Part shown: piece after piece, positions 55,298 through 64,000 of the stretch
Layout of the letters: the number at the start of each line of letters is the position of its first letter
Numbering within the stretch: position 1 is the first letter of the stretch
From: Marsupella aquatica
Lineage: Eukaryota; Marchantiophyta
Length of the DNA stretch: 64,000 nt
Assembly: GCA_973895155.1 (NCBI GenBank)
Contig: OZ316899.1
Span: 3,472,001 to 3,536,000 of the forward strand
Reading direction: 5' to 3'
The notes under the pieces: generated by a model
Seen by the model: only the letters and a program-made list of their open reading frames with translations
Told to the model about the DNA's origin: nothing
Databases searched by the model: none
Position numbers and translations under genes: made by a program

Positions 55298-58200
55298 ATG
55301 GAGGTATTCCCCTCTTCTTCCAGAGGGTATAGTGCGGTTCCTGACCAGGAGCGAGCTTATTCTGAATCTTCGCAGTCTTCATTTACTGGTTCAGTCTATA
55401 CACGTCGTGTAACTCGTTCCTCAAAGTTGTTGCCGCTCACTTCTGTCAGCGGTGTTTTGGGTCCAAATCCTTTGCGAAGAAAGATGGACAACATAGACAC
55501 AATTGCGATCCAGGATGTTGCGGATTGCGCGCTTGCTGAGACTGATCTCATTTCGAAACATGTCATGTCTTTTGGAAAGGATTCTCGTGGATTTGACAAG
55601 GAGCCGCCTCGAATCCCTCTGTGTCGATTGGTTCACATGGAGGTGGTTTGTACTCTGTAGAAAGACAGCTCTTCCATCGAGAAGCTGAAAGACTCTTTTC
55701 GTAGTATGGGTTACAACTCTTCGATAGGGATGCGTTTCTATGTGCAGCCAACGGATGAGAATGGAATTGTTCTGACCTGTACCCAGGACATTCGTGATTC
55801 ATGGGATCCAATATGGCAATTGGAGAACGAGAAGTTTGAGGCTGAATGCGAGGCTGACCCGGATTTTCTCGTCTTGAAGGATAAGATGTTCTCTGTATTC
55901 GATGGAAATCACAGGCTGTACTCCTGGACGCTTGTAACAGAGGAGAACCCGGACAATCCAAAATATCATCCTTGTGTGCTCTGTACAATATTTAAAGGAG
56001 ACAAGGGATCTCTCATTGAAATTGAGGCAGCTATGCACACCGTGAATCAGTAAGTTCTCATGATTTCCAGTTCTTTCGTTAAATCTTGTGAGTGCTGTAT
56101 TTACTAGCGCTCGGCGCTGCTTATACATGAATTGTTTTTCATTGACTCTTACTCTCAACGTTTGTTCGTGTAGGCTTGGCCAAGCAGTTGTAGAGCCTTC
56201 CTGGATCCTGGATGCGGACATAATCAAACGAATTCTGGCGCATGACCTTGAGTATTACAGTAAACTGATTGACCCGAGTAATTTCAAGAAGTTTGAAAGC
56301 ATTCGGCTGAAAACTCGGAAGGGGTCATGGTATACGAAGAAGATGCCACAAGAAGCACTTGTTTACATTCTTTGTGAGAATAAGATAAAGTCGTACTCGC
56401 ATCAATTCAAACTCGACATGGAGGCAGCGGAGGCTCAAGGGAGTCCATGGTCGGCGGACGAGATTTCAAAGCGGCATGCGGCCATGATGAAAGACGCAAC
56501 CAAAGATTGGGCAGTGAAGTCTTCAAAAATTACGCCCTTATTAAGTCCTGAATTTGAAGATTTCCTCAGTACATGTGCAGAAATGTATGCTGTCACAGAG
56601 AGAAACAAGAGAGAGAAGAAGCCTGACACCGTTGTATGTACGATGGACCGCGCACGATTGTTCACCGCTGTTTCTGCTATAGACCCAAAGTTACGAAGCA
56701 CTTTACTTGTGGCACATTGCAATCCTGAGCTGCGGAGACAGTTTTTTCACCCAGCAAGTGTTAACGATGATCCAGTCAAATAGTGGTGCCACACTTGGAT
56801 CACTTGGAATAGTGTGGAGGGAATTGCTGCTGGCATGTTACATTCATGTCTACGTGAAGTTGAGCAAACCATGCCCGCGAATAGATTGGAAGAGTGGAAT
56901 TGTAGTTCGTTTGATGATCTAGTTCAGTTTGTTACAAATGAATTCAAGAGATTTGGTGATTCCGTGAAGAATAAGTTCTTTCACACTATGTGGCCTTCAA
57001 AGTACCCTGACAAAGAAGATTACACCCAGAGAAACCAGAAGCGAGCGAAGAGGTTTGTGTATAGGTTCTACATGCACATGGAGGTAACCAAACCTGATTA
57101 CTTCTGGGCATATCCTGCAGCTTTTATGAAGTGGATTTCAATAAGTGAAGATGATGCCTTGGCTGATTTGTACTCTATGTACTCCACGGAGGGCATATTT
57201 CCTCCGAGACCAATGACAGAATGGGAGAGAACTCACTGCCCCTAGTATCTAGATACAGATAGATGGGATTCTCCTTTTGATCAAAGGGAAAAAGATGCCT
57301 TCCATAAGCTTTCAAAGTCTCAGATGCCAGCAAAACTTGTGTCCGACATGAAGCAGGGTCTACTTGACGATGTAGACAAGTCTGCCACAAACTTGCAAAC
57401 TATCTGTGAAACAACTGTTGTGCATATGGACCGAAGTCGCAAACCTCGCGCGAAAGCCAAAGCGGAGCTAGCAGCACCGAGCGAGTCTACTAAATCTGGA
57501 AAGAAGAGTAAGTATTGCTATCCATGATTTTGGCGTTGGCAAAAAATATTCTGTTGAGGGTATTCTCTTTCTTGGTTATTAGGCTTCGGTTGCGACTTAA
57601 GTGAATTGCATTTGGTTAGCGCCAGGCGCTAGCTTCTTTCAATACTTTAAAAGTACTTATTCTAACTACGACCTGGTTATATTTTAGGAGGGAGGAAGTC
57701 TAATACGGTGGGAACGGGAGATACGAAAAAGGATGCTACACCTGAAGTTTCTGAGGCAAACACGGGAGCTCGATCGGACCCCATTACTCCAGTCGACAAA
57801 GGGAAGGTTATAGTTCCTATCGACGCCACGAGTACCAGGAAGAAACGAAAGAGAGCTGTCGAAGGTGGACAATCTTTAAGGGAGAGTGTTATAGCTTCTG
57901 GTTTCCAACGTGAAGTTGGAAACTTCAAAACAACTGTGTCTCGCCATTGCATGGTTGAGACAAGCCTTTCTGAATTTTTTGACTCGACGTTCAACAAGGA
58001 GGAGAAGCCCGAGTGGGTTAGTGATGTGGAGAAATGGGGAAAAGACCTCGTTAAGTTGGGATTTAAAGAGAAGGGAGTTGTTCGGTGGGGAAAAGTAAGA
58101 CCGTTTGGAGTGGATGCCGGCTTCATTTACCTACCGACCGGGTTCAAACCATCTATCATTGATAAGAAGGTTCCTAAATGGAACATTCCAGATCACTCAA

Positions 58201-59378
58201 TGGCTAGATCTTTTTTCAAATCCATGGATCCATTTTTATCAGATGATGGGTTCCTTGTAATTCTACACAATGGGGAGTACGATCCCATGTCGCAAGTCAT
58301 TGCTGCCTGTCAGGAGTCAAGGAAATTTCAGTGTATATGCTCGCATAATGTTGTGATGTCTGACCCGATGTATGCGGCAAAGACAGACCAAGAGATGTTT
58401 ACCCTCAGGCTCAACATATTTGGCCGAATTAATGGGAAATGTAAAATTCCCAAAGACCCCAAATTTCGGCCGCTGTCCATCAGTGAGGACCCTTCGGTTA
58501 CCAATTTGATCGGACTCTCTTTGCTCAAATCAGATCCATTCCCGCAAATGGAGTTTGTTGGAAATGCTCGTCTGTCTGTGGGTTTTATGCAATCTGTTAT
58601 AGAGCTTGTCACACGGCCTCGTGATATTTTTATGGATTGGACTGCTGGGGCTGGAAGCTCTTACATTGCTAGCGACTTCTCTGGACGATTTGTACTCGAG
58701 ATAGAACACCGGAAAGAATTTATTGAAACCGCTTCAAAGGTTTTCATGGATTTGTTGTCTCCCAAAGAGATTGCAGTGTTACCTCCACTTGTTCCTACTG
58801 CCGACAGAAAAAAGAGAGATAAGCTTCGGTCGGTTCTCAATTTTGATTCTGATGATGAATCGAGTGAAGGTGGAGAGGAACAAGGTACAAGAAACTCCGA
58901 GGAGGAAAAGGGAGAGCGTCGTGCAGCTGCAGATGAAACCGATAGTGATGACTCTTCCGAGTAATGTTCATAAACTCGTAAGCTTCTTTCTCCATTCCCG
59001 TCAATTCATAACATTTCTTTTGTTGTTTTGGGGAAAGGCGCCTTACAAAATGGACTTTGTTATATCAGGTCAGAGTGGAATGCAAGGAGACGATTCAAAC
59101 TACGAAGGAAGATCGCGAGACACAACGTAGAAACACCGGAAAAACCGTTTGTTCTTCCCTCCTATGCAAAGAAAGCCGCAAGGAAAGCAGAAAGTGCAAG
59201 GACACTTTGTTGGGAAAACAAAGGTCTTCGGTTACGAAGGGGTGTTGACCGAAAGTTCATTAAACATCCTTATGTTGATGACTTCTCCCGCAGCCAGTAC
59301 GTAGATGATGAGGCTGTGTCCACGGACAGATCCCAGAGTACAGATTCTGGTTCCGACTCAGAATCTCCGGAACCGTGA
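55298..59378 (+). CDS. ParB-like / N6-N4 DNA-methylase-like fusion gene of element F
   Basis: Four exons (55298-56049, 56174-57507, 57688-58960, 59069-59378) joined at GT-AG introns give 1223 codons in one frame, with three in-frame TAGs (55658, 56781, 57243). ATG 55298 is the first ATG in frame. Residues about 105-245 resemble a ParB/Srx-type domain: KDSSSIEKLKDSFRSMGY and, at 202-206, the FDGNHRLYSW signature. The middle (about 250-800) is unrecognised. Near 921 is SDPMY, like methylase motif IV (DPPY), and near 1003-1040 RPRDIFMDWTAGAGSSY…FVLEIEHRKEF, like motif I and its acidic loop. Order IV then I is that of permuted N6/N4 methylases, which in prokaryotes are often linked to ParB-like domains. 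The tail is acidic and Ser-rich. Pro to Met in motif IV and the TAGs leave activity doubtful. Confidence 0.72.
56050..56173 (+). other. Intron 1 of the ParB-methylase gene
   Basis: Donor GTAAGT at 56050 and acceptor TTCGTGTAG at 56165-56173 join AATCA to GCTTGG in frame (HTVNQLGQAVVEP). It contains the palindrome AGCGCTCGGCGCT at 56106-56118. Confidence 0.75.
57508..57687 (+). other. Intron 2 of the ParB-methylase gene
   Basis: Donor GTAAGT at 57508 and acceptor TATATTTTAG at 57678-57687 join the frames as GKKRGRKSNTVG. It contains the palindrome AGCGCCAGGCGCT at 57618-57630. Confidence 0.75.
58961..59068 (+). other. Intron 3 of the ParB-methylase gene
   Basis: Donor GTAATG at 58961 and acceptor TTATATCAG at 59060-59068 join TCCGA to GTCAGAG in frame (DDSSESEWNARRR). 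Without splicing a TAA follows at 58962. No palindrome is present. It is the least certain of the three because the unspliced frame also ends plausibly. Confidence 0.55.
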
Positions 59379-60176
59379 GAAGTAGTGGGTAGTTGAGGCT
59401 AAATCTTTTAGCAGCGCCCGGTGCTTGTAACATCTGTATTATTTCCCTCTGCTGAGGGTCCTTTTAAATTGTTGATTTCTCTCTACTTGTTGATTACTTT
59501 TGACTTCTGTTCTTTACAAGCGCCTGACGCTCGCCAAATGGAATCTCTAAATGGCCGTTTAGTCTTTGTCATTTCCTGTCAACGATCATCGTCATTGGAT
59601 ACCAACTGCCATTTGGATTGTGTTCTTTAGTCAGTCGTCAGAAAGCCGTTGGGGACCATAGTTTCGGGATGATGATTCCATAGTTTAGGGACCGGGCGGA
59701 AGGGACGACTATAGTTTCAGTTTAGGTTTGTTCGGGACGACGAGAGTTGGGGACGTCGATAGTTGAGGACGACGATAGTTTTGGGAGGACGATAGAACGG
59801 GACGATAGAACGGGACGATAGAACGGGATGATAGAACGGGAGGGGAGACTTTGTTTCGGGAGGATGATAGAACGTGACGATAGAACGGGATGATAGTTCG
59901 TTTGGGAAGACTTTGTTTCGGGAAGATGATAGAACGGGACGTTAGAGCAGGGCGATAGAACGGGACCATACCTGTTACCAAGGCGAAGATAGTTTCGGGA
60001 GGCAATAGAACGAGACGATGATAGTTTGATGGTCGTTTCGGAACGGTAGTGTACGCGGACCTTTATCTGGCGTCTTAGTCTTTGCGGACCTTTCTTTGAC
60101 CTTTGTCGGCTATAGCACTCGCGGACGACGTTCTTACGGGAGGAGAGGTTACATATTAGATCGGGATCTTTGAAAC
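59379..60176. repeat. Element F spacer with GGGACGATAGAAC minisatellite
   Basis: Between two plus-strand genes, the stretch from about 59690 to 60030 is built of degenerate tandem copies of a 10-15 bp word, (G)GGACGATAGAACGG. Variants include ATAGTTTCGGGA and GATGATAGAACGGGA. Two palindromes, AGCGCCCGGTGCT (59413-59425) and AGCGCCTGACGCT (59519-59531), lie before it. The open frames on the minus strand across it are products of the repeat. Confidence 0.65.
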
Positions 60177-60638
60177 ATGGCGAGTCAGTATGAGCCAATG
60201 GATTGGGAGGCAGCTTTTTGTCCTTCTCGTGTGCGTCCGGAAGAGAGCCATTTCAGCTCTTTTGAATCGCGGATGGAAACTGAAGAAACTGAAACTTCCA
60301 CTTTTTGCAACCGTCATGCTCTACCGTATGATGAGGCTATTAGTCCTGGAGAGAAGAACATCCCTTGGATTGTCGATTCCCCTGCGCCTCCGTTCTCTAG
60401 TCGGTTTTCGTCTCACCCGGGAGTTCTTGTTGATGGGGTACTCCCAATCGATCGAAGAGTACAAGAAATGTTTGGGCGAGTTGATTTTAAGGACAGTAAT
60501 ATTCCTAATGAACATTTTACGAGGGCTGTTCGTCGAGGACCTTCAGAGGGATATGTTCGTTTGCGTGGTCTCGGCTTCAAGAAAGATCGGCGGAGAGAAG
60601 CAGCAGGAGTGGATGATGATTGCAACTCGGAAAGCTAG
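60177..60638 (+). CDS. Element F small accessory protein, 153 aa
   Basis: ATG 60177 to TAG 60638 is an uninterrupted frame. The product is acidic at its N-terminus and Pro/Ser-rich in the middle (DSPAPPFSSRFSSHPG). A basic segment follows, with VRRGPSEGYVRLRGLGF, and the C-terminus is acidic. I see no known motif, membrane segment or signal peptide. It lies in the same orientation as the ParB-methylase gene, 0.8 kb downstream. The palindromes start again directly after it, as after the other genes of F. An overlapping frame (60190-60714) is longer but looks less protein-like. Confidence 0.5.
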   Translation: MASQYEPMDWEAAFCPSRVRPEESHFSSFESRMETEETETSTFCNRHALPYDEAISPGEKNIPWIVDSPAPPFSSRFSSHPGVLVDGVLPIDRRVQEMFGRVDFKDSNIPNEHFTRAVRRGPSEGYVRLRGLGFKKDRRREAAGVDDDCNSES

Positions 60639-61347
60639 ATGGAAATTTCGTTTTGCTGATCGCTTTAAGCTAGCGTCAGGCGCTGCTAAAGTTTTCCGGA
60701 TTTTGTGGCATTGAAGTCGACCTCAGCTCTGGCGTTAGAGTTTTCCCGGTTGTCTACTATTTAGGTTTTGGCTAGCGCCGGGCGCTATTGAAACGACAAC
60801 GGATTTTGTGGGAGGGAATGGATCTTGACTATGTTGTCTGGGTTTGGACGCATCTTGTCTCCAAGAAACGACTAGTTTTCTAGTTAGTTTTTGGCTAGCG
60901 CCGAGCGCTGTTCATGTATTAGTCGAAAACCTCCGACGGTGTCGACCATGACTTCATGGATGGGATTTTTAGGCCAGATTGTTGATGTTGATAACTGCAT
61001 TTTGTATCACTTAAGCCGAGCGCATTTTCTATTTTGCGATAATATATGCGAATGTTTTTCCCGGCCTTTCTTTTCTACTTGTATTTGTCTTGGATTTTGT
61101 GTATCTCAATTGGCAGCCGTCTTTTATGTTTCAAAAAATTGTTTCCTTGTTGTTCTTTTATTTATCACGAGGGTTTGGTGGTTTTGTTTTCTATTCTTGT
61201 ACTTTCAAATGGAGATTTTGAGACCTTTTTTTAAGATAACTGTTCACGACCATCCAAACACTGTTCACTGGTAACAGCTCCTTTTAACTGGTACCAGAAT
61301 CTGTTTCCTGTTACTGTTATCTGTTTGCTGTCATTTGTAAATTCCCC
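60639..61347. other. Element F right subterminal region
   Basis: It contains palindromes at 60672-60684, 60774-60786 and 60897-60909, a T-rich stretch, then CTGGTAACAG and CTGGTACCAG words (61266-61300). The right inverted repeat ends with GCTGTCATTTGTAAATTCCCC. No gene is supported. Confidence 0.6.
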
Positions 61348-62454
61348 GCAGTATTTGCGAAGGCATCGAAACATGCTAAATACCTAAGGAAAACCTTCAT
61401 GAGATGCAGAGAGGTAGGTCTCAAGTTACATCCAGATAAATGTTTCTTTGGGGTAACAGAAGGTGTGCTACTAGGTCACAAGGTATCAAAGAAGGGCATC
61501 GAGATTGACAAGGGTAAGCTAGCAGTATGGCTTGACATCATGCAACCTAAGAACATAAAGGATGTAAGATCCTTCTTGGGTTGCATTGGGTACTATCGCC
61601 GGTTTATTAAAGATTTTGCCAAACTAGCTTTACCATTAACCAACATGCTCAAGGCAGGCGCAGACTTTGAACCCACACCAGAAAGAGTAACAGCTGTGGT
61701 GGAATTAAAGCAAAAGTTAGTGGAAGCCCCAGTCATGATAGCACCAGACTGGAACAAGGAATTTCATGTCTTTATAGATGTCTCAGGCTTCTGTATCGGC
61801 TCAGTACTAAGTCAGTTGGATGAGAAAGGGAGGGACCATCCCATATACTTTGCAAGCCGTCAGCTTGCCGATGCCGAACGGAACTACTCCACCACAGAAA
61901 GAGAAGCATTAGGAGTCATTTATTCATGTAAAAAGTTTAGGCATTATTTGCTAGGGTACAAGGTAATCTTTCATACCGATCATGAAAGTTTGAAGTACCT
62001 AGTAAATAAGCTGGACCTTACAGGCAGGGTAGCAAGATGGATTTTGCTATTACAGGAGTTTGACTACGAGTTAAAGATCAAACCGGGGAAGCTACACGCC
62101 AATGCCGACTTCTTTTCAAGGATCACAGGTGAACCTGCCATGGATTGCATCGATGATCGATTCCCCAACGAGGAGCTATTCGTTGTGGAAATAGCTGATA
62201 CATGGTACTCGGAGATTTTGCAATTTCTCAGCACGACCAGATTACAGCCAGGGCTAACCCGAGAACAAGCCGCAGTCTTTCTGTGGAAGGTCAGACAGTA
62301 TCAGTACATTAAGGGTGTACTACACAGGTATGGAATCAGCAGCACTTTTCAAAGGTGTTTAGAAAAGGGAGAGGTAAAACGAGTCTTACGGGCTATGCAT
62401 GGAGAAGAGGCCGGAGGACATTTTGCCCCAGTAACCACTTCTAAAAAATATTAA
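61348..62454 (+). pseudogene. pol: Element C RT end, RNase H, start of integrase
   Basis: The RT frame resumes at the target duplication (AVFAKASKHAKYL) and continues through the RT connection, RNase H (DVSGFCIGSVLSQLD, YSTTEREALGVIYSCKKF) and the integrase zinc domain to HGEEAGGHFAPVTTSKK. A frameshift in an A-run near 62450 (CTAAAAAATATTAA against AAGAAGATATTAA in B) ends it. Confidence 0.9.
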
Positions 62455-63512
62455 ATGCCGGTTACTGGTGGCCCACCTTGCACAAGGATGTCTATCAATT
62501 CATCAAACAATGTGATCCCTGTCAACGAGCAGGAGGACCAAGGGCGTCTACAAGACATCCACTGCACCCTATTCTACCTCTGGCACCATTTGAGAAGTGG
62601 GGTATTGATTACATTGGACCGCTGAAACCATTAACCTATCCTCGGAGAAACAAGTATATAATCCTGGCCACGGATTATGCAACTAAGTGGGTGGAGGCCA
62701 GACCGACAATGAAGGATGATGCAATTACTACAGCTCGATTTCTGTATGAGCAGATCTTCACCAGGTATGGAGCACCCCTAGAATTAGTTAGTGATAGAGG
62801 AACCCATTTTCTGAATGATATAATTAGTCGTTTAAATGAGCAGTATTTAGTTAGACATAGGCCTACTACTCCTTACCACCCAAAGGCAAATGGATTGACA
62901 GAACGAGCCAATGGGATTATAGGAAAGATATTGAACAAGACAGTAGCTCAGAACAAACTCGATTGGGATGATAAATTGTTTGCTACTATTTTTGCTTACA
63001 ATTTAGCCTATAAATCCACCACTGAATATACACCCTTTTTCTTAACCTTTGGACAAGAAGCTCTGGTACCCATGCAACTTGAGATACCGACATTTCAAGT
63101 TACAATTGAGGAAAGAGTCTCAGAGGAGGAAAGCCTGAAAGAGCGAGAATATAGATTAGAAGCTTTAGAGGAGGCAAGAATGATTTCAGCCGAGAGAGTA
63201 GAATATAGACATAATACCATGAAGCAGCAGTATGATAAAAAGTTGAAAGTAGTTAGTATTCACACAGGAGATCTTGTATTACTTTATGACAGTAGGTATA
63301 GTAGGTTTCCAGGGAAGCTTTACACTCGTTGGTTAGGACCTTTCAGGGTATCAAAGAAGTTCCCCAACGGCTCTGTGCAATTGACCAACATTACCGGAGA
63401 GGTGTACCCAGTTCGTATTCACTACGACCGCCTCAAGAAATACTATATGGACGAAGATGAAGTTGTTCGCGAGGACGCTTCACAATTAAGTGGGGAGCTA
63501 TGTGATGCCTAG
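62455..63512 (+). pseudogene. int: Element C integrase
   Basis: After the frameshift the frame carries CDPCQRAGG, GIDYIGPL, SDRGTHF and NGLTERANG and a complete C-terminal domain (DLVLLYDSRYSRFPGKLYTRW) ending REDASQLSGELCDA. It stops with TAG 63510-63512, 12 bases inside the 3' LTR. The purine tract AAGTGGGGAG (63488-63497) just before the LTR is the likely polypurine primer. This is the complete version of the integrase that is truncated in element B. Confidence 0.9.
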
Positions 63513-64000
63513 CCAGGAATCACTGGGCTAGTTTAAGGGGAAAAGGGAAGTGTACCCTAGAAACACCTTAGTATAGTTACATAAATAAGGAAAATATAAA
63601 CAATTAAGGGTGACTATGGAACCCGAGCCGAGGCCGGAAGTAAGGACGCCAGGGGAGAGAACACGATTAGGGTTAGGGCACGCTAAGTGCCGGCGGCTAG
63701 GGGTAACCAACGGGAGGGGGAACCAGAGGAGGAGAGGGGTAAGGACCGCTCGCGAGGAATAGTAGCTCATTTGCAAGCACGAATTGAGCAGGCGACTACG
63801 GGCGGCCAACTACTGTCAATTGCTTAGGCAAGCGCTCAGGGTGGGAACAGATACCGACTATCAACTCGAGAAGGGTATGAGCAACGTCAATCAAGCGGCA
63901 CATTTTTGGGGATGCCTGTTCGAACGGGCAACTCAGTACATTGGGACTTACAAGGACGCAGAATCGGAGAGAGCAGCTCGAGAACGGCAGGAGCTCGCCC
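63501..64000 (+). mobile_element. Element C 3' LTR, first 500 bp
   Basis: It begins TGTGATGCCTAGCC and matches 41222-41721 with about 10 differences in 500 bases. It includes the start of the LTR ORF (ATG near 63616) and the same two adjacent TAG codons as the 5' LTR. It runs out of the window. Confidence 0.9.

Larger units (their letters stand above)
49872..61347. mobile_element. Element F: 11.5 kb Mutator-like DNA transposon with ParB-methylase gene
   Basis: The insert is flanked by GCAGTATTGG (49862-49871) and GCAGTATTTG (61348-61357), a 10 bp duplication with one mismatch, and removing it rejoins the RT frame of element C. The ends form an imperfect inverted repeat (ATGACAG-AAACAGA-AACAG against ATGACAGCAAACAGATAACAG), with CTGTTACCAG subterminal words. 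The 9-11 bp duplication and the SWIM-containing transposase point to the Mutator superfamily. It carries a transposase (minus), a ParB-methylase gene (plus) and a small ORF (plus). Fifteen copies of a palindrome lie between and within these genes. Confidence 0.85.
41222..64000 (+). mobile_element. Element C: Tat/Athila-like Ty3 retrotransposon carrying element F
   Basis: Order on the plus strand: 5' LTR (41222-45956), primer-binding site (45961), gag-protease, pol, then the 3' LTR from 63501, which runs out of the window after 500 bp. The two LTR starts differ at about 10 of 500 positions by eye. Element F splits the RT at 49871/61348. C inserted into D2. It is inactive through several stops and frameshifts. 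Confidence 0.92.

Noticed and set aside
55298-59378. Bacterial or phage contamination as the source of the ParB-methylase gene
   Set aside because: It has three frame-consistent GT-AG introns and lies within a transposon with a target duplication inside a plant retrotransposon.
59709-60198. Two overlapping minus-strand frames rich in Ser/Arg/Pro
   Set aside because: They are translations of the GATAGAACGGGAC tandem repeat.
1-64000. tRNA, rRNA or host protein-coding genes
   Set aside because: None could be supported. GGCGCTAG words near the LTR ends are primer-binding sites and not tRNA genes.

Overview
The window is plant-type nuclear repeat DNA with no host gene that I can support. Evidence for a plant is the mix of Tat/Athila-like Ty3 retrotransposons, a CACTA (TNP2) transposon and a Mutator-like transposon, plus spliceosomal introns inside transposon genes. 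The lineage cannot be fixed from sequence; a non-flowering streptophyte (bryophyte, lycophyte, fern or gymnosperm) is my guess.

Layout. (1) 1-21128, element A (+), a Ty3 element with 4.0 kb LTRs; its left LTR enters at the window edge (1-1920) and its right LTR is 17115-21128. Its gag-pol is interrupted by element B (2814-13373, minus), which has a 4.5 kb 5' LTR and has lost its 3' end, and by a 342 bp MITE (15915-16256). (2) About 21400-27100, a decayed CACTA transposon (+) with a TNP2 transposase and a SET-like domain. (3) About 27330-34811, element E (minus), a decayed Ty3 polyprotein in the order protease, C5-cytosine DNA methyltransferase, RT, RNase H, integrase, PHD finger; a 1.5 kb insertion splits it at 32310-33811. 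(4) 34812-41221, two 5' fragments of A-family LTRs (D1, D2) on either side of a tandem repeat of about 409 bp. D1 carries a 695 bp non-autonomous DNA transposon. (5) 41222-64000, element C (+), the same family as B, with a complete 4.7 kb 5' LTR and the first 500 bp of its 3' LTR. Its RT is split by element F (49872-61347), an 11.5 kb Mutator-like transposon.

How the genes work together. The A and B/C families put a very long ORF inside each LTR. In A, a TATA box and ATG make it the first ORF of the genomic RNA, ahead of gag and pol. Element F pairs a divergently transcribed zinc-finger/SWIM transposase with a four-exon gene that fuses a ParB-like domain to a permuted N6/N4 DNA-methylase-like domain. 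Fifteen copies of a palindrome, AGCGCCNGGCGCT, lie only in its introns and intergenic DNA, five of them between the two divergent genes; two more lie in the 695 bp relative. Elements E, F and the CACTA therefore each carry a DNA- or histone-modification module. Almost all inactivating stops look like C-to-T changes, many CAG to TAG, as expected from decay of methylated cytosine.

The best candidates for an undescribed system are the ParB-methylase/palindrome transposon F, the methyltransferase-PHD retroelement E, and the LTR-encoded protein family.
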